This document shows, piece by piece, positions 22,555 through 30,312 of a DNA stretch of 31,737 bases. This DNA is from Firmicutes bacterium UBA6113 (GTDB taxonomy: Bacteria; Bacillota; Clostridia; Tissierellales; Sedimentibacteraceae), in NCBI GenBank assembly GCA_002422545.1, contig DIWF01000030.1, positions 47,806 through 79,542 of the forward strand, read 5' to 3'. The notes beneath the pieces were generated by a model that worked only from the letters and a program-made list of their open reading frames with translations, was not told the DNA's origin and ran no database searches. Both the position numbers and the translations under genes were made by a program. Position 1 is the first letter of the stretch, and every line of letters starts with the position of its first letter.

Positions 22555-23961
22555 ATGGAAAAAGAGGTAAAAAAGAAAAAATTCAAAGTTCCGCACACTT
22601 ATGTAATCTTGTTTATGATGATTATCATAGTTGCAATTCTTACTTATGTAATACCTGCGGGGCAGTATCAAAAAGTTGAGTCAGCAACAGGGAGGATGGT
22701 TGTTGATCCGGAATCGTATACGCAAGTTGAGTCAACACCAGCAAAAATTTTTGATGTATTGAAAGCATTTCCGAAAGGACTTGGAGCAGCTCAAAGCATA
22801 GTTTTCTTTATTTTCATTGTTGGAGGTTCGTTTAATGTAGTAAATCAGACTGGAGCAATTGAGGCAGGAATAAGCAAGGTAGCGTTGAGTCTTAAAGGAA
22901 AAGAAAAACTTCTTATCCCTATCATTGTAGTATTGTTTTCTTTGGGAGGAGCCACAATAGGTATGGCAGAAGAAGCCATTGTGTTTGTACCCATTGGAAT
23001 TGCACTTGCCAGAGCTTTAGGTTATGACGCCATTGTAGGTATGTCCATAGTGGCACTTGGTGCAGCAGCGGGGTTTACTTCAGGTTTCATGAATCCGTTT
23101 ACTGTAGGAGTAGCGCAGAGTATTGCTGAACTTCCTATGTTTTCAGGTATTTGGCTCCGACTTGTGATTTGGGTTTGCACAGTAGCTCTTATAATAGCCT
23201 ACATATACAGATATGCAAACAAAGTAAAGGCAGATCCTACAAAAAGCCTGGTTTATGAGCTTGAGCTGGAAGAAAAAGATCATGCAATTGACTTGAGCAA
23301 TGTTATGCAAATGACAGGAAGGCACACGGCAGTTCTTTCAATATTCGGCGTAGGTATGGGTATATTGATATTCGGTGTGTTTAAATACGGATGGTATATC
23401 ACCGAAATCGCTGCAATATTCCTATCCATAGGAATTATAGGAGGTCTTGCGGGTGGTATGAATTTTGACGATATTGCAAAGAATTTTATTACAGGAGCAA
23501 GAGATATGACAACAGGTGCTCTGGTTGTTGGTCTTGCAAGAGGGCTGCTTGTAATAATGGAAGGCAGCATGATTATCGATACAATTGTGTTTAGTATGGC
23601 AAGTGTTGTTTCAGCACTTCCAAAGACCGTAAGTGCTGTGGGTATGCTTTTAGTTCAGTCTTTCCTGAACTTCTTCATACCATCAGGTTCCGGACAGGCT
23701 GCAACAACAATGCCTATTATGTCTCCGCTTTCTGAGGTAATAGGTTTAACCAGACAATCAGCGGTTCTTGCATATCAGTTTGGTGATGGCATATCAAACT
23801 CAATAATTCCAACTTCAGGAGTATTGCTTGCAAACCTGTCTGTTGCAAAAATCAAGTATGAAACATGGGTTAAATACGTGGCTCCTCTTATAGGCCTTTG
23901 GACATTGATGGCTGCAGTATTCATGGTTATTTCAGTTTTAATCAACTACGGGCCATTCTAA
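22555..23961 (+). CDS. YfcC family transporter (C4-dicarboxylate/amino-acid type)
   Basis: A 468-aa polytopic membrane protein with about eleven to twelve helices. It begins with a basic stretch and VILFMMIIIVAILTYVIPAG, and has ETG-like and GFTSGFMNPFTVGVAQ motifs plus FFIPSGSGQAATTMPIMSPL, all typical of YfcC/COG1288 proteins. These are thought to move small peptides, amino acids or their derivatives. In this operon it is the likely importer of the deacylase substrate. The start is ATG 22555, with GAGGAGG at 22543-22549. The longer frame from TTG 22522 lacks a site. An AT-rich hairpin (AATAAAC-AATA-GTTTATT, 22506-22523) lies in the intergenic gap. Confidence 0.87.
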   Translation: MEKEVKKKKFKVPHTYVILFMMIIIVAILTYVIPAGQYQKVESATGRMVVDPESYTQVESTPAKIFDVLKAFPKGLGAAQSIVFFIFIVGGSFNVVNQTGAIEAGISKVALSLKGKEKLLIPIIVVLFSLGGATIGMAEEAIVFVPIGIALARALGYDAIVGMSIVALGAAAGFTSGFMNPFTVGVAQSIAELPMFSGIWLRLVIWVCTVALIIAYIYRYANKVKADPTKSLVYELELEEKDHAIDLSNVMQMTGRHTAVLSIFGVGMGILIFGVFKYGWYITEIAAIFLSIGIIGGLAGGMNFDDIAKNFITGARDMTTGALVVGLARGLLVIMEGSMIIDTIVFSMASVVSALPKTVSAVGMLLVQSFLNFFIPSGSGQAATTMPIMSPLSEVIGLTRQSAVLAYQFGDGISNSIIPTSGVLLANLSVAKIKYETWVKYVAPLIGLWTLMAAVFMVISVLINYGPF

Positions 23962-23975
23962 CATATTAAATGTTT

Positions 23976-23999
23976 AAGCTCCTCTCACGGGGAGCTTTT
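23976..23999 (+). terminator. Stem-loop between the transporter and the CoA-transferase
   Basis: AAGCTCC / GGAGCTT with an 8-nt loop, then TT. The T run is short, so it may be a partial terminator inside the operon or its end. Confidence 0.55.
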
Positions 24000-24030
24000 A
24001 TACAGATATTAGAGCAAAAAGGAGAGTCTA

Positions 24031-25521
24031 ATGGAAAGAGTAAGATGTAAAAAATTAATAAACAAAATTATGAGTGCTGATGAAGCTGCAATGTTTATAA
24101 AAGATAACAGCATCGTAGGTACATCGGGATTCACTCCGTCCGGATATCCAAAGGCATTGCCTGCTGCTCTTGCAAGAAGGGTGGAAAATGGAGAAAATAT
24201 CCAGATAGATTTAATCACGGGAGCATCAGTAGGACCTGAGTTGGATGGTATTCTTGCAGAAAAGGGAATTATAAGAAGAAGATATCCATACCAGACAAAT
24301 CCGGATGTTAGGAATTCCATTAACAGCGGAAAAATAAAATATAATGATATTCATTTAAGCCACTCAGCACAATACTTAAAATATGGGTTTTTGGGACATA
24401 TAGACACAGCTATAATAGAGGCTGTTGCAATCACCGAAGACGGGGGTATAATTCCAAGTACTTCTGTAGGCAATTCAAATATAATTGTTGAATGTGCAGA
24501 TAAAGTCATTATTGAGATAAATACTTCGCAGCCCCAAGAACTTGAAGGAATGCATGACATATATTCACCTTCGAATCCACCACTTAGAAAATCAATTCCA
24601 ATTAAAAACGTATCTGACAGAATAGGTACACCGTACATTCCCTGTAATCCCGACAAAATTGTTGCAATAGTTTTTACTGATATAATGGACAAAACAAATA
24701 AAGTTGCTGAAATAGACCATAATTCAAAATTGATGGCTGAAAATTTAATTGCTTTTTTAAAGGCTGAAGTTAATAAAGGCAGACTTCCAAAGAATTTGCT
24801 TCCATTACAATCTGGAGTAGGCAGTGTTGCAAATGCCGTATTGGGAGGTCTGTGCAGTTCTGAATTTTCAAACTTGGACTTTTACTCTGAGGTGTTGCAG
24901 GATTCTGCATTGGATCTTATGGATTGCGGAAAGCTAAAAAGTGCTTCTGCAACATCTTTAACAATATCACCTGAACGAATTAATGATTTTTATAGAAATA
25001 TTTCTAATTACAAGGATAAAATTACTTTGAGACCGCAGGAAATAAGTAACAACCCGGAGATTATAAGAAAACTGGGGGTTATATCAATAAATACTGCTAT
25101 AGAAGCTGACATATACGGAAATGTAAATTCAACCCATATAATGGGAAGCAAGATAGTGAATGGAATAGGCGGATCTGGAGATTTTGCACGCAATGCTTAT
25201 ATTTCTGTATTTACTACACAATCCATAGCACTAAACGGCAAGGTTTCTTCAATTGTACCGATGGTTTCACATGTTGACCATACTGAGCATGATGTTATGG
25301 TCTTGGTTACGGAAAATGGTATTGCAGACTTAAGAGGATTGTCTCCAAAAGAAAGAGCAGAATTGATAATTGAAAATTGTGCCCATGAAGATTATAAAAA
25401 AATGCTTTGGGATTATTATATAAGTGCTAAAAGTAAAACAAATGGCAGCCAAACTCCCCACATACTGCGGGAAGCTTTGTCATGGCATGAAAGATATCTT
25501 GAAACAGGGTCTATGAAATGA
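24031..25521 (+). CDS. Acetyl-CoA hydrolase/succinate CoA-transferase family protein
   Basis: A 496-aa member of the Cat1/AarC CoA-transferase family, which moves CoA between acetate and succinate or related acids. The catalytic glutamate is E287 (FYSEVLQDS). GVGSVANAVLGGL lies at about 265-277, the oxyanion/CoA site GIGGSGDF at about 378-385, and HVDHTEHDVMVLVTENG near 413-429. Length is normal. The start has AAAAGGAG at 24017-24024. It may belong to the sigma-54 operon through the weak hairpin. Alternatively it feeds succinyl-CoA to the methylmalonyl-CoA mutase genes nearby. Substrates are not proven. Confidence 0.88.
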   Translation: MERVRCKKLINKIMSADEAAMFIKDNSIVGTSGFTPSGYPKALPAALARRVENGENIQIDLITGASVGPELDGILAEKGIIRRRYPYQTNPDVRNSINSGKIKYNDIHLSHSAQYLKYGFLGHIDTAIIEAVAITEDGGIIPSTSVGNSNIIVECADKVIIEINTSQPQELEGMHDIYSPSNPPLRKSIPIKNVSDRIGTPYIPCNPDKIVAIVFTDIMDKTNKVAEIDHNSKLMAENLIAFLKAEVNKGRLPKNLLPLQSGVGSVANAVLGGLCSSEFSNLDFYSEVLQDSALDLMDCGKLKSASATSLTISPERINDFYRNISNYKDKITLRPQEISNNPEIIRKLGVISINTAIEADIYGNVNSTHIMGSKIVNGIGGSGDFARNAYISVFTTQSIALNGKVSSIVPMVSHVDHTEHDVMVLVTENGIADLRGLSPKERAELIIENCAHEDYKKMLWDYYISAKSKTNGSQTPHILREALSWHERYLETGSMK

Positions 25522-25570
25522 AATGTCATTTATAGGAAATGAATAAGCGTTATTGTAAAAAGTATTTATA

Positions 25571-25593
25571 TTTGATACAGTTAAGTTATCAAA
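25571..25593. promoter_or_regulatory. TTTGATA-N9-TATCAAA palindrome
   Basis: A perfect 7-bp inverted repeat ending 17 bp before the next start codon. It is a candidate operator. Its spacing is wider than an FNR/CRP site (TTGAT-N4-ATCAA). Confidence 0.4.
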
Positions 25594-25610
25594 TTAATAC
25601 GAGGTGCATT

Positions 25611-26120
25611 ATGGACGACAATGAAAAGAAAGTTTACGAAGTTCTTGAAAAACTTCACATAGATTACGAAAAGCACGACCATCCGGCAGTATTCACATGC
25701 CGTGAGGCTGACATCTACACAAACGGGTTAAAGGGAGTTCACACAAAAAATTTATTTCTCAGAAATAAAAAGGGTGACTGCCATTACCTGGTGGTCATGT
25801 GCGAGGACAAGGTACTTGATGTAAAGGGCTTCGGAGAAATTATTTCCGAAAAAAATATAAGTTTTGCTTCACCTGAAAGAATGATGAAATATTTGAAGCT
25901 AACCCCAGGCTCCGTATCGATTTTTGGAATAATCAACGATACAGAACATGCAGTCAAGGTTTATGTGGACGAAGACATAATGAAAGAAGAATTCATCAAT
26001 TCCCATCCAAACGTGAACACATCAACTTTGGTATTCAAAGTATCAGACATGATTAAGTTTTTAGAGGAAAGCAGAAATCAGTATCAAACGATTTCCTTGA
26101 AAATATCCCAAAAATCATGA
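25611..26120 (+). CDS. Prolyl-tRNA deacylase (YbaK/ProX-type)
   Basis: A 169-aa YbaK/ProRS-editing-domain protein. Members hydrolyse mischarged tRNA, as in Ala-tRNA-Pro editing by PrdX/ProX. The family features are HDHPAVFTCREAD at 22-34, GVHTKNLFLRNKKGDCHYL at 42-60, FASPERMMKYLKLTPGSVS near 84-102 and VDEDI. Length fits the free-standing editing enzymes. The start is ATG 25611, with GAGGTG at 25601-25606. An upstream in-frame ATG at 25539 would add a stretch without homology and has no ribosome site. It follows the CoA-transferase at a distance and appears independent. Confidence 0.88.
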   Translation: MDDNEKKVYEVLEKLHIDYEKHDHPAVFTCREADIYTNGLKGVHTKNLFLRNKKGDCHYLVVMCEDKVLDVKGFGEIISEKNISFASPERMMKYLKLTPGSVSIFGIINDTEHAVKVYVDEDIMKEEFINSHPNVNTSTLVFKVSDMIKFLEESRNQYQTISLKISQKS

Positions 26121-26243
26121 CAGACAATAAAAATTATTTTTATTTTAGGAAATCGTAAAAAGCCTCCTGAAAATTGAAAAAACATAATCTTGCTTGATAT
26201 TTCAATGATAAACAGCCTTATGTGTGTGGTATGAAACGCAATT

Positions 26244-26261
26244 TTGCAACTTTTGTTGCAA
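26244..26261. other. TTGCAAC hairpin in the mutase leader region
   Basis: TTGCAAC-TTTT-GTTGCAA, a perfect 7-bp stem, 36 bp before the -35 of the mutase promoter. It could be an operator or a transcript end. An AT-rich palindrome, AATAAAAATTATTTTTATT, lies at 26126-26144. Nothing else is seen in 26121-26290. Confidence 0.4.
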
Positions 26262-26296
26262 GTTTGAAATTCTTGGAGTCATTTTTGGTTAACATC

Positions 26297-26325
26297 TTGC
26301 AAAAAAAAGCTTTTTAGATTATATT
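26297..26325 (+). promoter_or_regulatory. Sigma-A promoter of the methylmalonyl-CoA operon
   Basis: TTGCAA at 26297-26302 (5 of 6), a 17-bp spacer, and TATATT at 26320-26325 (5 of 6). The transcript would have a leader of about 35 nt. Confidence 0.65.
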
Positions 26326-26366
26326 TATTGAGAAATATATTGTTAAACAAACAAGTGGAGGTATGC

Positions 26367-28046
26367 ATGTTAAATAATGAAGAGCTTTCAAAAATAAAAA
26401 CAGCCAGAGAAAATTGGGAAGAAAAAGTATTGAATAAAACGCTGGAGAAGTCTCCGGAAAGCAAAGAAGAATTCAGAAGCGTTTCAGGAGCAACGGTAGA
26501 AAGACTGTACACTCCGGAAGATGTTGCAGACATAGATTATGTGGAAGAAATCGGTTACCCTGGACAGTATCCTTTTACAAGAGGCTGCCAGCCAACAATG
26601 TACAGAGGAAAGAACTGGACCATGAGAATGTATGCTGGATTTGCCACTGCAGAAGAGTCCAATGAAAGATATAAATATCTCGTAAGCCAGGGTTCAACAG
26701 GACTGTCTGTTGCATTTGACCTGCCTACTCAGATTGGATATGATTCAGACCATTCACTGGCACAGGGAGAAGTTGGGAAAGTTGGTGTTGCCATAGACTC
26801 TCTGAAGGATATGGAAATACTTTTCGATGGAATTCCTTTGGACAAAGTAAGCACATCAATGACAATAAACGCTCCTGCAGCAGTGCTTTTGGCAATGTAC
26901 ATAGCTGTTGGTGAAAAGCAGGGAGTTTCTGCGGACAAACTTAGAGGAACAATTCAAAACGACATACTTAAAGAATACATAGCAAGGGGAACTTACATAT
27001 TCCCAACTGAACCTTCCATGAGACTTATTACAAATATTTTTGAATATTGCTCAAAGGAAGTTCCAAAATGGAATACCATAAGTATTTCAGGCTACCACAT
27101 AAGAGAAGCAGGCTCAACAGCAGCTCAGGAAGTAGGATTCACACTTGCTGACGGAATTGCATATGTTGAAGCAGCTATAAAGGCTGGCCTTGATGTTGAC
27201 ACATTTGCACCGAGACTTTCATTCTTCTTCAACTCTCACAATGACTTGTTTGAAGAGGTTGCCAAATTCAGGGCAGCAAGAAGATTATGGGCAAAAATAA
27301 TGAAGGAAAGATTCCATGCAAAAAGCGAAAAATCAATGATGCTCAAGTTCCACACACAGACTGCAGGATGCACCCTTACAGCACAGCAGCCTGACAACAA
27401 CATCATTCGTGTTGCCATGCAGGCACTTGCAGCAGTATTGGGAGGAACTCAGTCTCTTCACACAAATTCAAGAGATGAGGCACTGGCTCTTCCTACAACA
27501 GATTCAGTAACTATAGCTCTTAGAACACAGCAGATAATTGCCAGCGAAACAGGAGTTACAAACACAATAGATCCTCTTGCAGGTTCATACTTTGTTGAAG
27601 CGAAGACAAAAGAAATTGAAGACAAGGCAATGGAATATATTTCAAAAATTGATGACCTTGGGGGAGCAGCAAGAGCAATTGATTTTGGATACATCCAGAA
27701 GGAAATTTCTGATTCAGCATACAAATATCAAATGGAAATTGAATCTCTCGACAGAATAGTTGTAGGTGTAAACAAATACCAGGTTAAGGAAGAATCTCCA
27801 AAGGGACTGTTGAGAGTTGATCCAATTGTAGGCGAAATGCAGACAAAGAAAATCCAGGATGTGAAATCAGCAAGAAATAACGATGCTGTTAAATCAAGAC
27901 TGGAAGCTTTGAGAACAGCATGTCAGGGAACTGAAAATGTGATGCCGTTTATTCTTGATGCAGTCAGGGAATATGCAACGCTGGGAGAAATATGCCAGAT
28001 TATGAGAGATGTGTTCGGAGAATATGAGCAGGCAGTGCTGCTTTAA
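26367..28046 (+). CDS. Methylmalonyl-CoA mutase, large (catalytic) subunit
   Basis: A 559-aa acyl-CoA mutase catalytic subunit that interconverts succinyl-CoA and (R)-methylmalonyl-CoA with adenosylcobalamin from the separate subunit downstream. YPFTRGCQPTMYRG opens the TIM barrel. The residues that mark true methylmalonyl-CoA mutases are present: Y89 (RMYAGF), R219 (PSMR) and H244 (GYHI). Isobutyryl- and hydroxyisobutyryl-CoA mutases differ at the first two. It has no B12 domain, as in archaeal and many clostridial split mutases. The start is ATG 26367, with GTGGAGGT. The longer frame from TTG 26328 has none. It leads the mutase-B12 subunit-MeaB operon. Confidence 0.95.
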   Translation: MLNNEELSKIKTARENWEEKVLNKTLEKSPESKEEFRSVSGATVERLYTPEDVADIDYVEEIGYPGQYPFTRGCQPTMYRGKNWTMRMYAGFATAEESNERYKYLVSQGSTGLSVAFDLPTQIGYDSDHSLAQGEVGKVGVAIDSLKDMEILFDGIPLDKVSTSMTINAPAAVLLAMYIAVGEKQGVSADKLRGTIQNDILKEYIARGTYIFPTEPSMRLITNIFEYCSKEVPKWNTISISGYHIREAGSTAAQEVGFTLADGIAYVEAAIKAGLDVDTFAPRLSFFFNSHNDLFEEVAKFRAARRLWAKIMKERFHAKSEKSMMLKFHTQTAGCTLTAQQPDNNIIRVAMQALAAVLGGTQSLHTNSRDEALALPTTDSVTIALRTQQIIASETGVTNTIDPLAGSYFVEAKTKEIEDKAMEYISKIDDLGGAARAIDFGYIQKEISDSAYKYQMEIESLDRIVVGVNKYQVKEESPKGLLRVDPIVGEMQTKKIQDVKSARNNDAVKSRLEALRTACQGTENVMPFILDAVREYATLGEICQIMRDVFGEYEQAVLL

Positions 28047-28059
28047 TTAGGAGGATGAA

Positions 28060-28458
28060 ATGAGCAAAATTATTAGAGTATTGGTAGCCAAACCGGGTCT
28101 TGACGGTCACGACAGAGGAGCAAAAGTAATTGCCAGGGCACTTCGAGATGCAGGAATGGAAGTTATATATACAGGACTGAGACAGACACCTGAACAGATA
28201 GTTGCAGCAGCAATACAGGAAGATGTTGACGTAGTTGGAATGAGCCTTTTATCAGGAGCACACAATTATCTGTTCCCGAGAGTTGTTGAACTTCTCAAGG
28301 AACAGGGAGCAGATGACATACTTGTTATAGGCGGAGGAGTAATCCCCGACGATGACATACCTAATCTTAAGGAAGCAGGAATTGCAGAAATATTCACTCC
28401 TGGAACAACAACTTCAGAAATGATTGAATTCATTAAAAATAACATAAAAGACAATTAA
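28060..28458 (+). CDS. Methylmalonyl-CoA mutase, cobalamin-binding subunit
   Basis: A 132-aa B12-binding subunit. The motif D15-x-H17-x-x-G20 (LDGHDRG) places H17 as the lower axial ligand to cobalt. GMSLLSG near 72-78 and IGGGVIP near 102-108 complete the Rossmann-like fold. It pairs with the 559-aa catalytic subunit to form the active mutase. The gene lies 13 bp behind mutase with GGAGGATG and 19 bp ahead of meaB, giving one operon. Confidence 0.95.
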   Translation: MSKIIRVLVAKPGLDGHDRGAKVIARALRDAGMEVIYTGLRQTPEQIVAAAIQEDVDVVGMSLLSGAHNYLFPRVVELLKEQGADDILVIGGGVIPDDDIPNLKEAGIAEIFTPGTTTSEMIEFIKNNIKDN

Positions 28459-28477
28459 ATGATTTTTGGGAGTCCTT

Positions 28478-29413
28478 ATGGAATGGATTAAGAAAATGCT
28501 TGAGGGAGACAAAAGAGCATGTGCCAAGCTGATTACAGCTGCAGAAAACAACCCTGAAAAAGCAGAAAAGATAATAAGAGAAATACACACACACACAGGT
28601 CATGCTCATATAGTGGGCATTACAGGACCTCCTGGAGCAGGAAAGAGCACTCTGACGGACAAAGTTGTGAAATCTCTTGTAGACGAAGGAAAAAGAGTAG
28701 GCATTATAGCAGTTGACCCAACAAGCCCATATTCAGGAGGGTCTATTCTTGGAGACAGAATAAGGATGCAGGATTTAGCCCTCAATCCAAATGTGTTCAT
28801 AAGAAGCATGGGAACAAGAGGATACCTTGGAGGACTTTCAAAATATACTAAAAATGCATTGAAGATTCTTGACGCCGCCGGATATGACTACATAATAATA
28901 GAAACCGTAGGAGTTGGGCAGTCGGAAGTAGACATTGTAAAGATTGCAGACACTATTTTGATGGTTATGGTTCCGGGGCTTGGGGATGACATTCAGTCAA
29001 TCAAGGCAGGCATAATGGAAATAGGAGACATTTTCGTCATTAACAAAAGCGATTTGTTCGGAGCAGACCGCACTGCAACTGAAGTGAACATGATGCTTGA
29101 CTTAACCATGGACATGAAAAGAAGACCTCCGGTTGTAAAAGTTGTTGCTGTCAAAAACGAAGGAATCGACAATTTGATCAAAGAGATAAAAAGCCACATC
29201 GAGTATCTGGAAGAAAGCGGTCAACTTGAAAAAAGGCGAAAAAACAACATGAAGCTTGAAGTTGTGGAGCTCATTGAAACAGAGCTTAGAAAAATTGTAA
29301 TTTCCCACACAGACAAGGAAAACAAGCTTGATGGGAGAGTTGCGGAAGTATACAACAAGGAAAAAAACATTTACGAAGTAAGAGACGAGTTCTTAAGAGC
29401 AATTAAGAATTAA
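28478..29413 (+). CDS. meaB: MeaB/ArgK-type G-protein chaperone of the mutase
   Basis: A 311-aa P-loop GTPase that loads adenosylcobalamin and protects and reactivates methylmalonyl-CoA mutase. Walker A is G50-PPGAGKST, AVDPTSPYSGGSILGDRIRM is the family signature, ETVGVGQSE the switch region, and NKSD the guanine-specificity motif near 186-189. The start is ATG 28478, with TGGGAG. A TTG at 28466 overlaps that site. Its last codons and stop (AIKN-stop) lie inside a TTAAGAATTAAG repeat tract, so the C terminus has been shaped by the repeat. Confidence 0.95.
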   Translation: MEWIKKMLEGDKRACAKLITAAENNPEKAEKIIREIHTHTGHAHIVGITGPPGAGKSTLTDKVVKSLVDEGKRVGIIAVDPTSPYSGGSILGDRIRMQDLALNPNVFIRSMGTRGYLGGLSKYTKNALKILDAAGYDYIIIETVGVGQSEVDIVKIADTILMVMVPGLGDDIQSIKAGIMEIGDIFVINKSDLFGADRTATEVNMMLDLTMDMKRRPPVVKVVAVKNEGIDNLIKEIKSHIEYLEESGQLEKRRKNNMKLEVVELIETELRKIVISHTDKENKLDGRVAEVYNKEKNIYEVRDEFLRAIKN

Positions 29414-29434
29414 GAGTTAAGAATTAAGAATTAA
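29402..29434. repeat. TTAAGAATTAAG-type tract over the meaB stop
   Basis: ATTAAGAAT and GAGTTAAGA units, the same type as at 10266-10321. The meaB stop codon (29411-29413) is part of it. Confidence 0.6.
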
Positions 29435-29439
29435 ATGAG

Positions 29440-29462
29440 GAATTCGGGCAGAGCCCGAATTC
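29440..29462. terminator. GAATTCGGGC stem-loop
   Basis: GAATTCGGGC-AGA-GCCCGAATTC, a perfect 10-bp stem with no T run. It may stop, pause or stabilise transcripts between meaB and the epimerase gene. Confidence 0.45.
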
Positions 29463-29489
29463 AGGTTGATGACAAAGTAACTTTCGACG

Positions 29490-29566
29490 TTGTCATTCTG
29501 AGGCTTATCCGAAGAATCTCAGGTTTTTAATAAAGATGAGATCCTTCATTATCGTTCAGGATGACA
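29490..29566. repeat. TGTCAT...CTGA inverted-repeat element
   Basis: TGTCATTCTGAG...GAAGAATCTC (29490-29519) and, inverted, GAGATCCTTC...CAGGATGACA (29537-29566) form imperfect 30-bp arms around an AT-rich centre. Elements of this kind are scattered between genes in many bacteria. Confidence 0.7.
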
Positions 29567-29603
29567 GCGTCAGGGATTATTCGATGAACAGAATGGAGGA
29601 TAT

Positions 29604-30005
29604 ATGGTAAAAAAAGTGGATCACATCGGAGTGGCGGTAAAAAATTTAGATGAAGCATTAAATTTTTATGAGAATATAATGGGATTGAAAGCAGCAGGCA
29701 AAGAAGTTGTTGAAGAACAAAAGGTGACAGTTGCATTTCTTCCTGTAGGAGATTCGGAGGTCGAGCTTTTGGAATCAACAGAAGAAGACGGCCCTATTGC
29801 GAAATTTATAGCAAAAAACGGCGAAGGTGTTCAGCACATTGCATACAAAGTTGACAACATTGAAGAAGCAATTGCTGAAATGAAGGAAAAAGGAATCAGA
29901 ATGATTGATGAAAAACCACGTTATGGTGCCGGAGGAGCAAGAATAGCATTTTGCCATCCAAAGAGCACATTCGGAGTTTTAATAGAGCTTACTGAAAGAA
30001 ATTAG
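29604..30005 (+). CDS. mce: Methylmalonyl-CoA epimerase
   Basis: A 133-aa vicinal-oxygen-chelate protein that interconverts (R)- and (S)-methylmalonyl-CoA, linking the mutase to the decarboxylase. The metal ligands of the family are visible as H7 (VDHIGVAV), H78 (QHIAYKV) and E128 (LIELTE). Length is normal. A GGAGG lies 6 nt before the ATG. It is separated from meaB by 190 bp of repeats, but follows the same direction and pathway. Confidence 0.94.
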   Translation: MVKKVDHIGVAVKNLDEALNFYENIMGLKAAGKEVVEEQKVTVAFLPVGDSEVELLESTEEDGPIAKFIAKNGEGVQHIAYKVDNIEEAIAEMKEKGIRMIDEKPRYGAGGARIAFCHPKSTFGVLIELTERN

Positions 30006-30041
30006 TCTATATTTCATGACATCATGAATCGAGGTGAAAGC

Positions 30042-30134
30042 ATGATCAACTTAAGTCCATTTGCATCAATAGGAATTGTATTGGCAATAGCATGGATATT
30101 TATCAGCTTTATAAAAAAAGAACTTAAGTATTAA
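30042..30134 (+). CDS. Very small membrane protein (30 aa) in the decarboxylase operon
   Basis: MINLSPFASIGIVLAIAWIF followed by ISFIKKELKY: one transmembrane helix (about 7-24) and a basic, positively charged end. GAGGTG lies at 30031-30036, 5 nt before the ATG, and the frame is open from start to TAA. The gene lies 36 bp after the epimerase stop and 26 bp before another small membrane gene. I do not recognise the family. It is likely a small pump subunit (compare the tiny delta/epsilon chains of Veillonella methylmalonyl-CoA decarboxylase), but this is inference. Confidence 0.65.
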   Translation: MINLSPFASIGIVLAIAWIFISFIKKELKY

Positions 30135-30160
30135 TACAGGGTATTAATAAAGGAGACAAA

Positions 30161-30286
30161 ATGGAATCTGTTTATTTCGTTTTGAAGGTATATTTGTTGG
30201 GCTTTGCTGCTTCCATATTTATAGCCTTTATAATCAAATTGATATTGCTTGTTATAAGGCAGTTTGCCAAAAGAAAACATGCATAA
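30161..30286 (+). CDS. Small OadG-like membrane protein (41 aa)
   Basis: MESVYFVLKVYLLGFAASIF, then IAFIIKLILLVIRQFAKRKHA. One hydrophobic helix at about 7-32 is followed by a strongly basic tail. AAAGGAG at 30149-30155 precedes the ATG. OadG/MmdD gamma-delta chains also start with one such helix, but are 80 aa or more and carry a long C-terminal tail missing here. Position just before the OadB-like gene supports a role as the stripped-down gamma/delta subunit. Confidence 0.65.
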   Translation: MESVYFVLKVYLLGFAASIFIAFIIKLILLVIRQFAKRKHA

Positions 30287-30312
30287 TTTAGCTAAGGACG
30301 TGAAAAATTACT

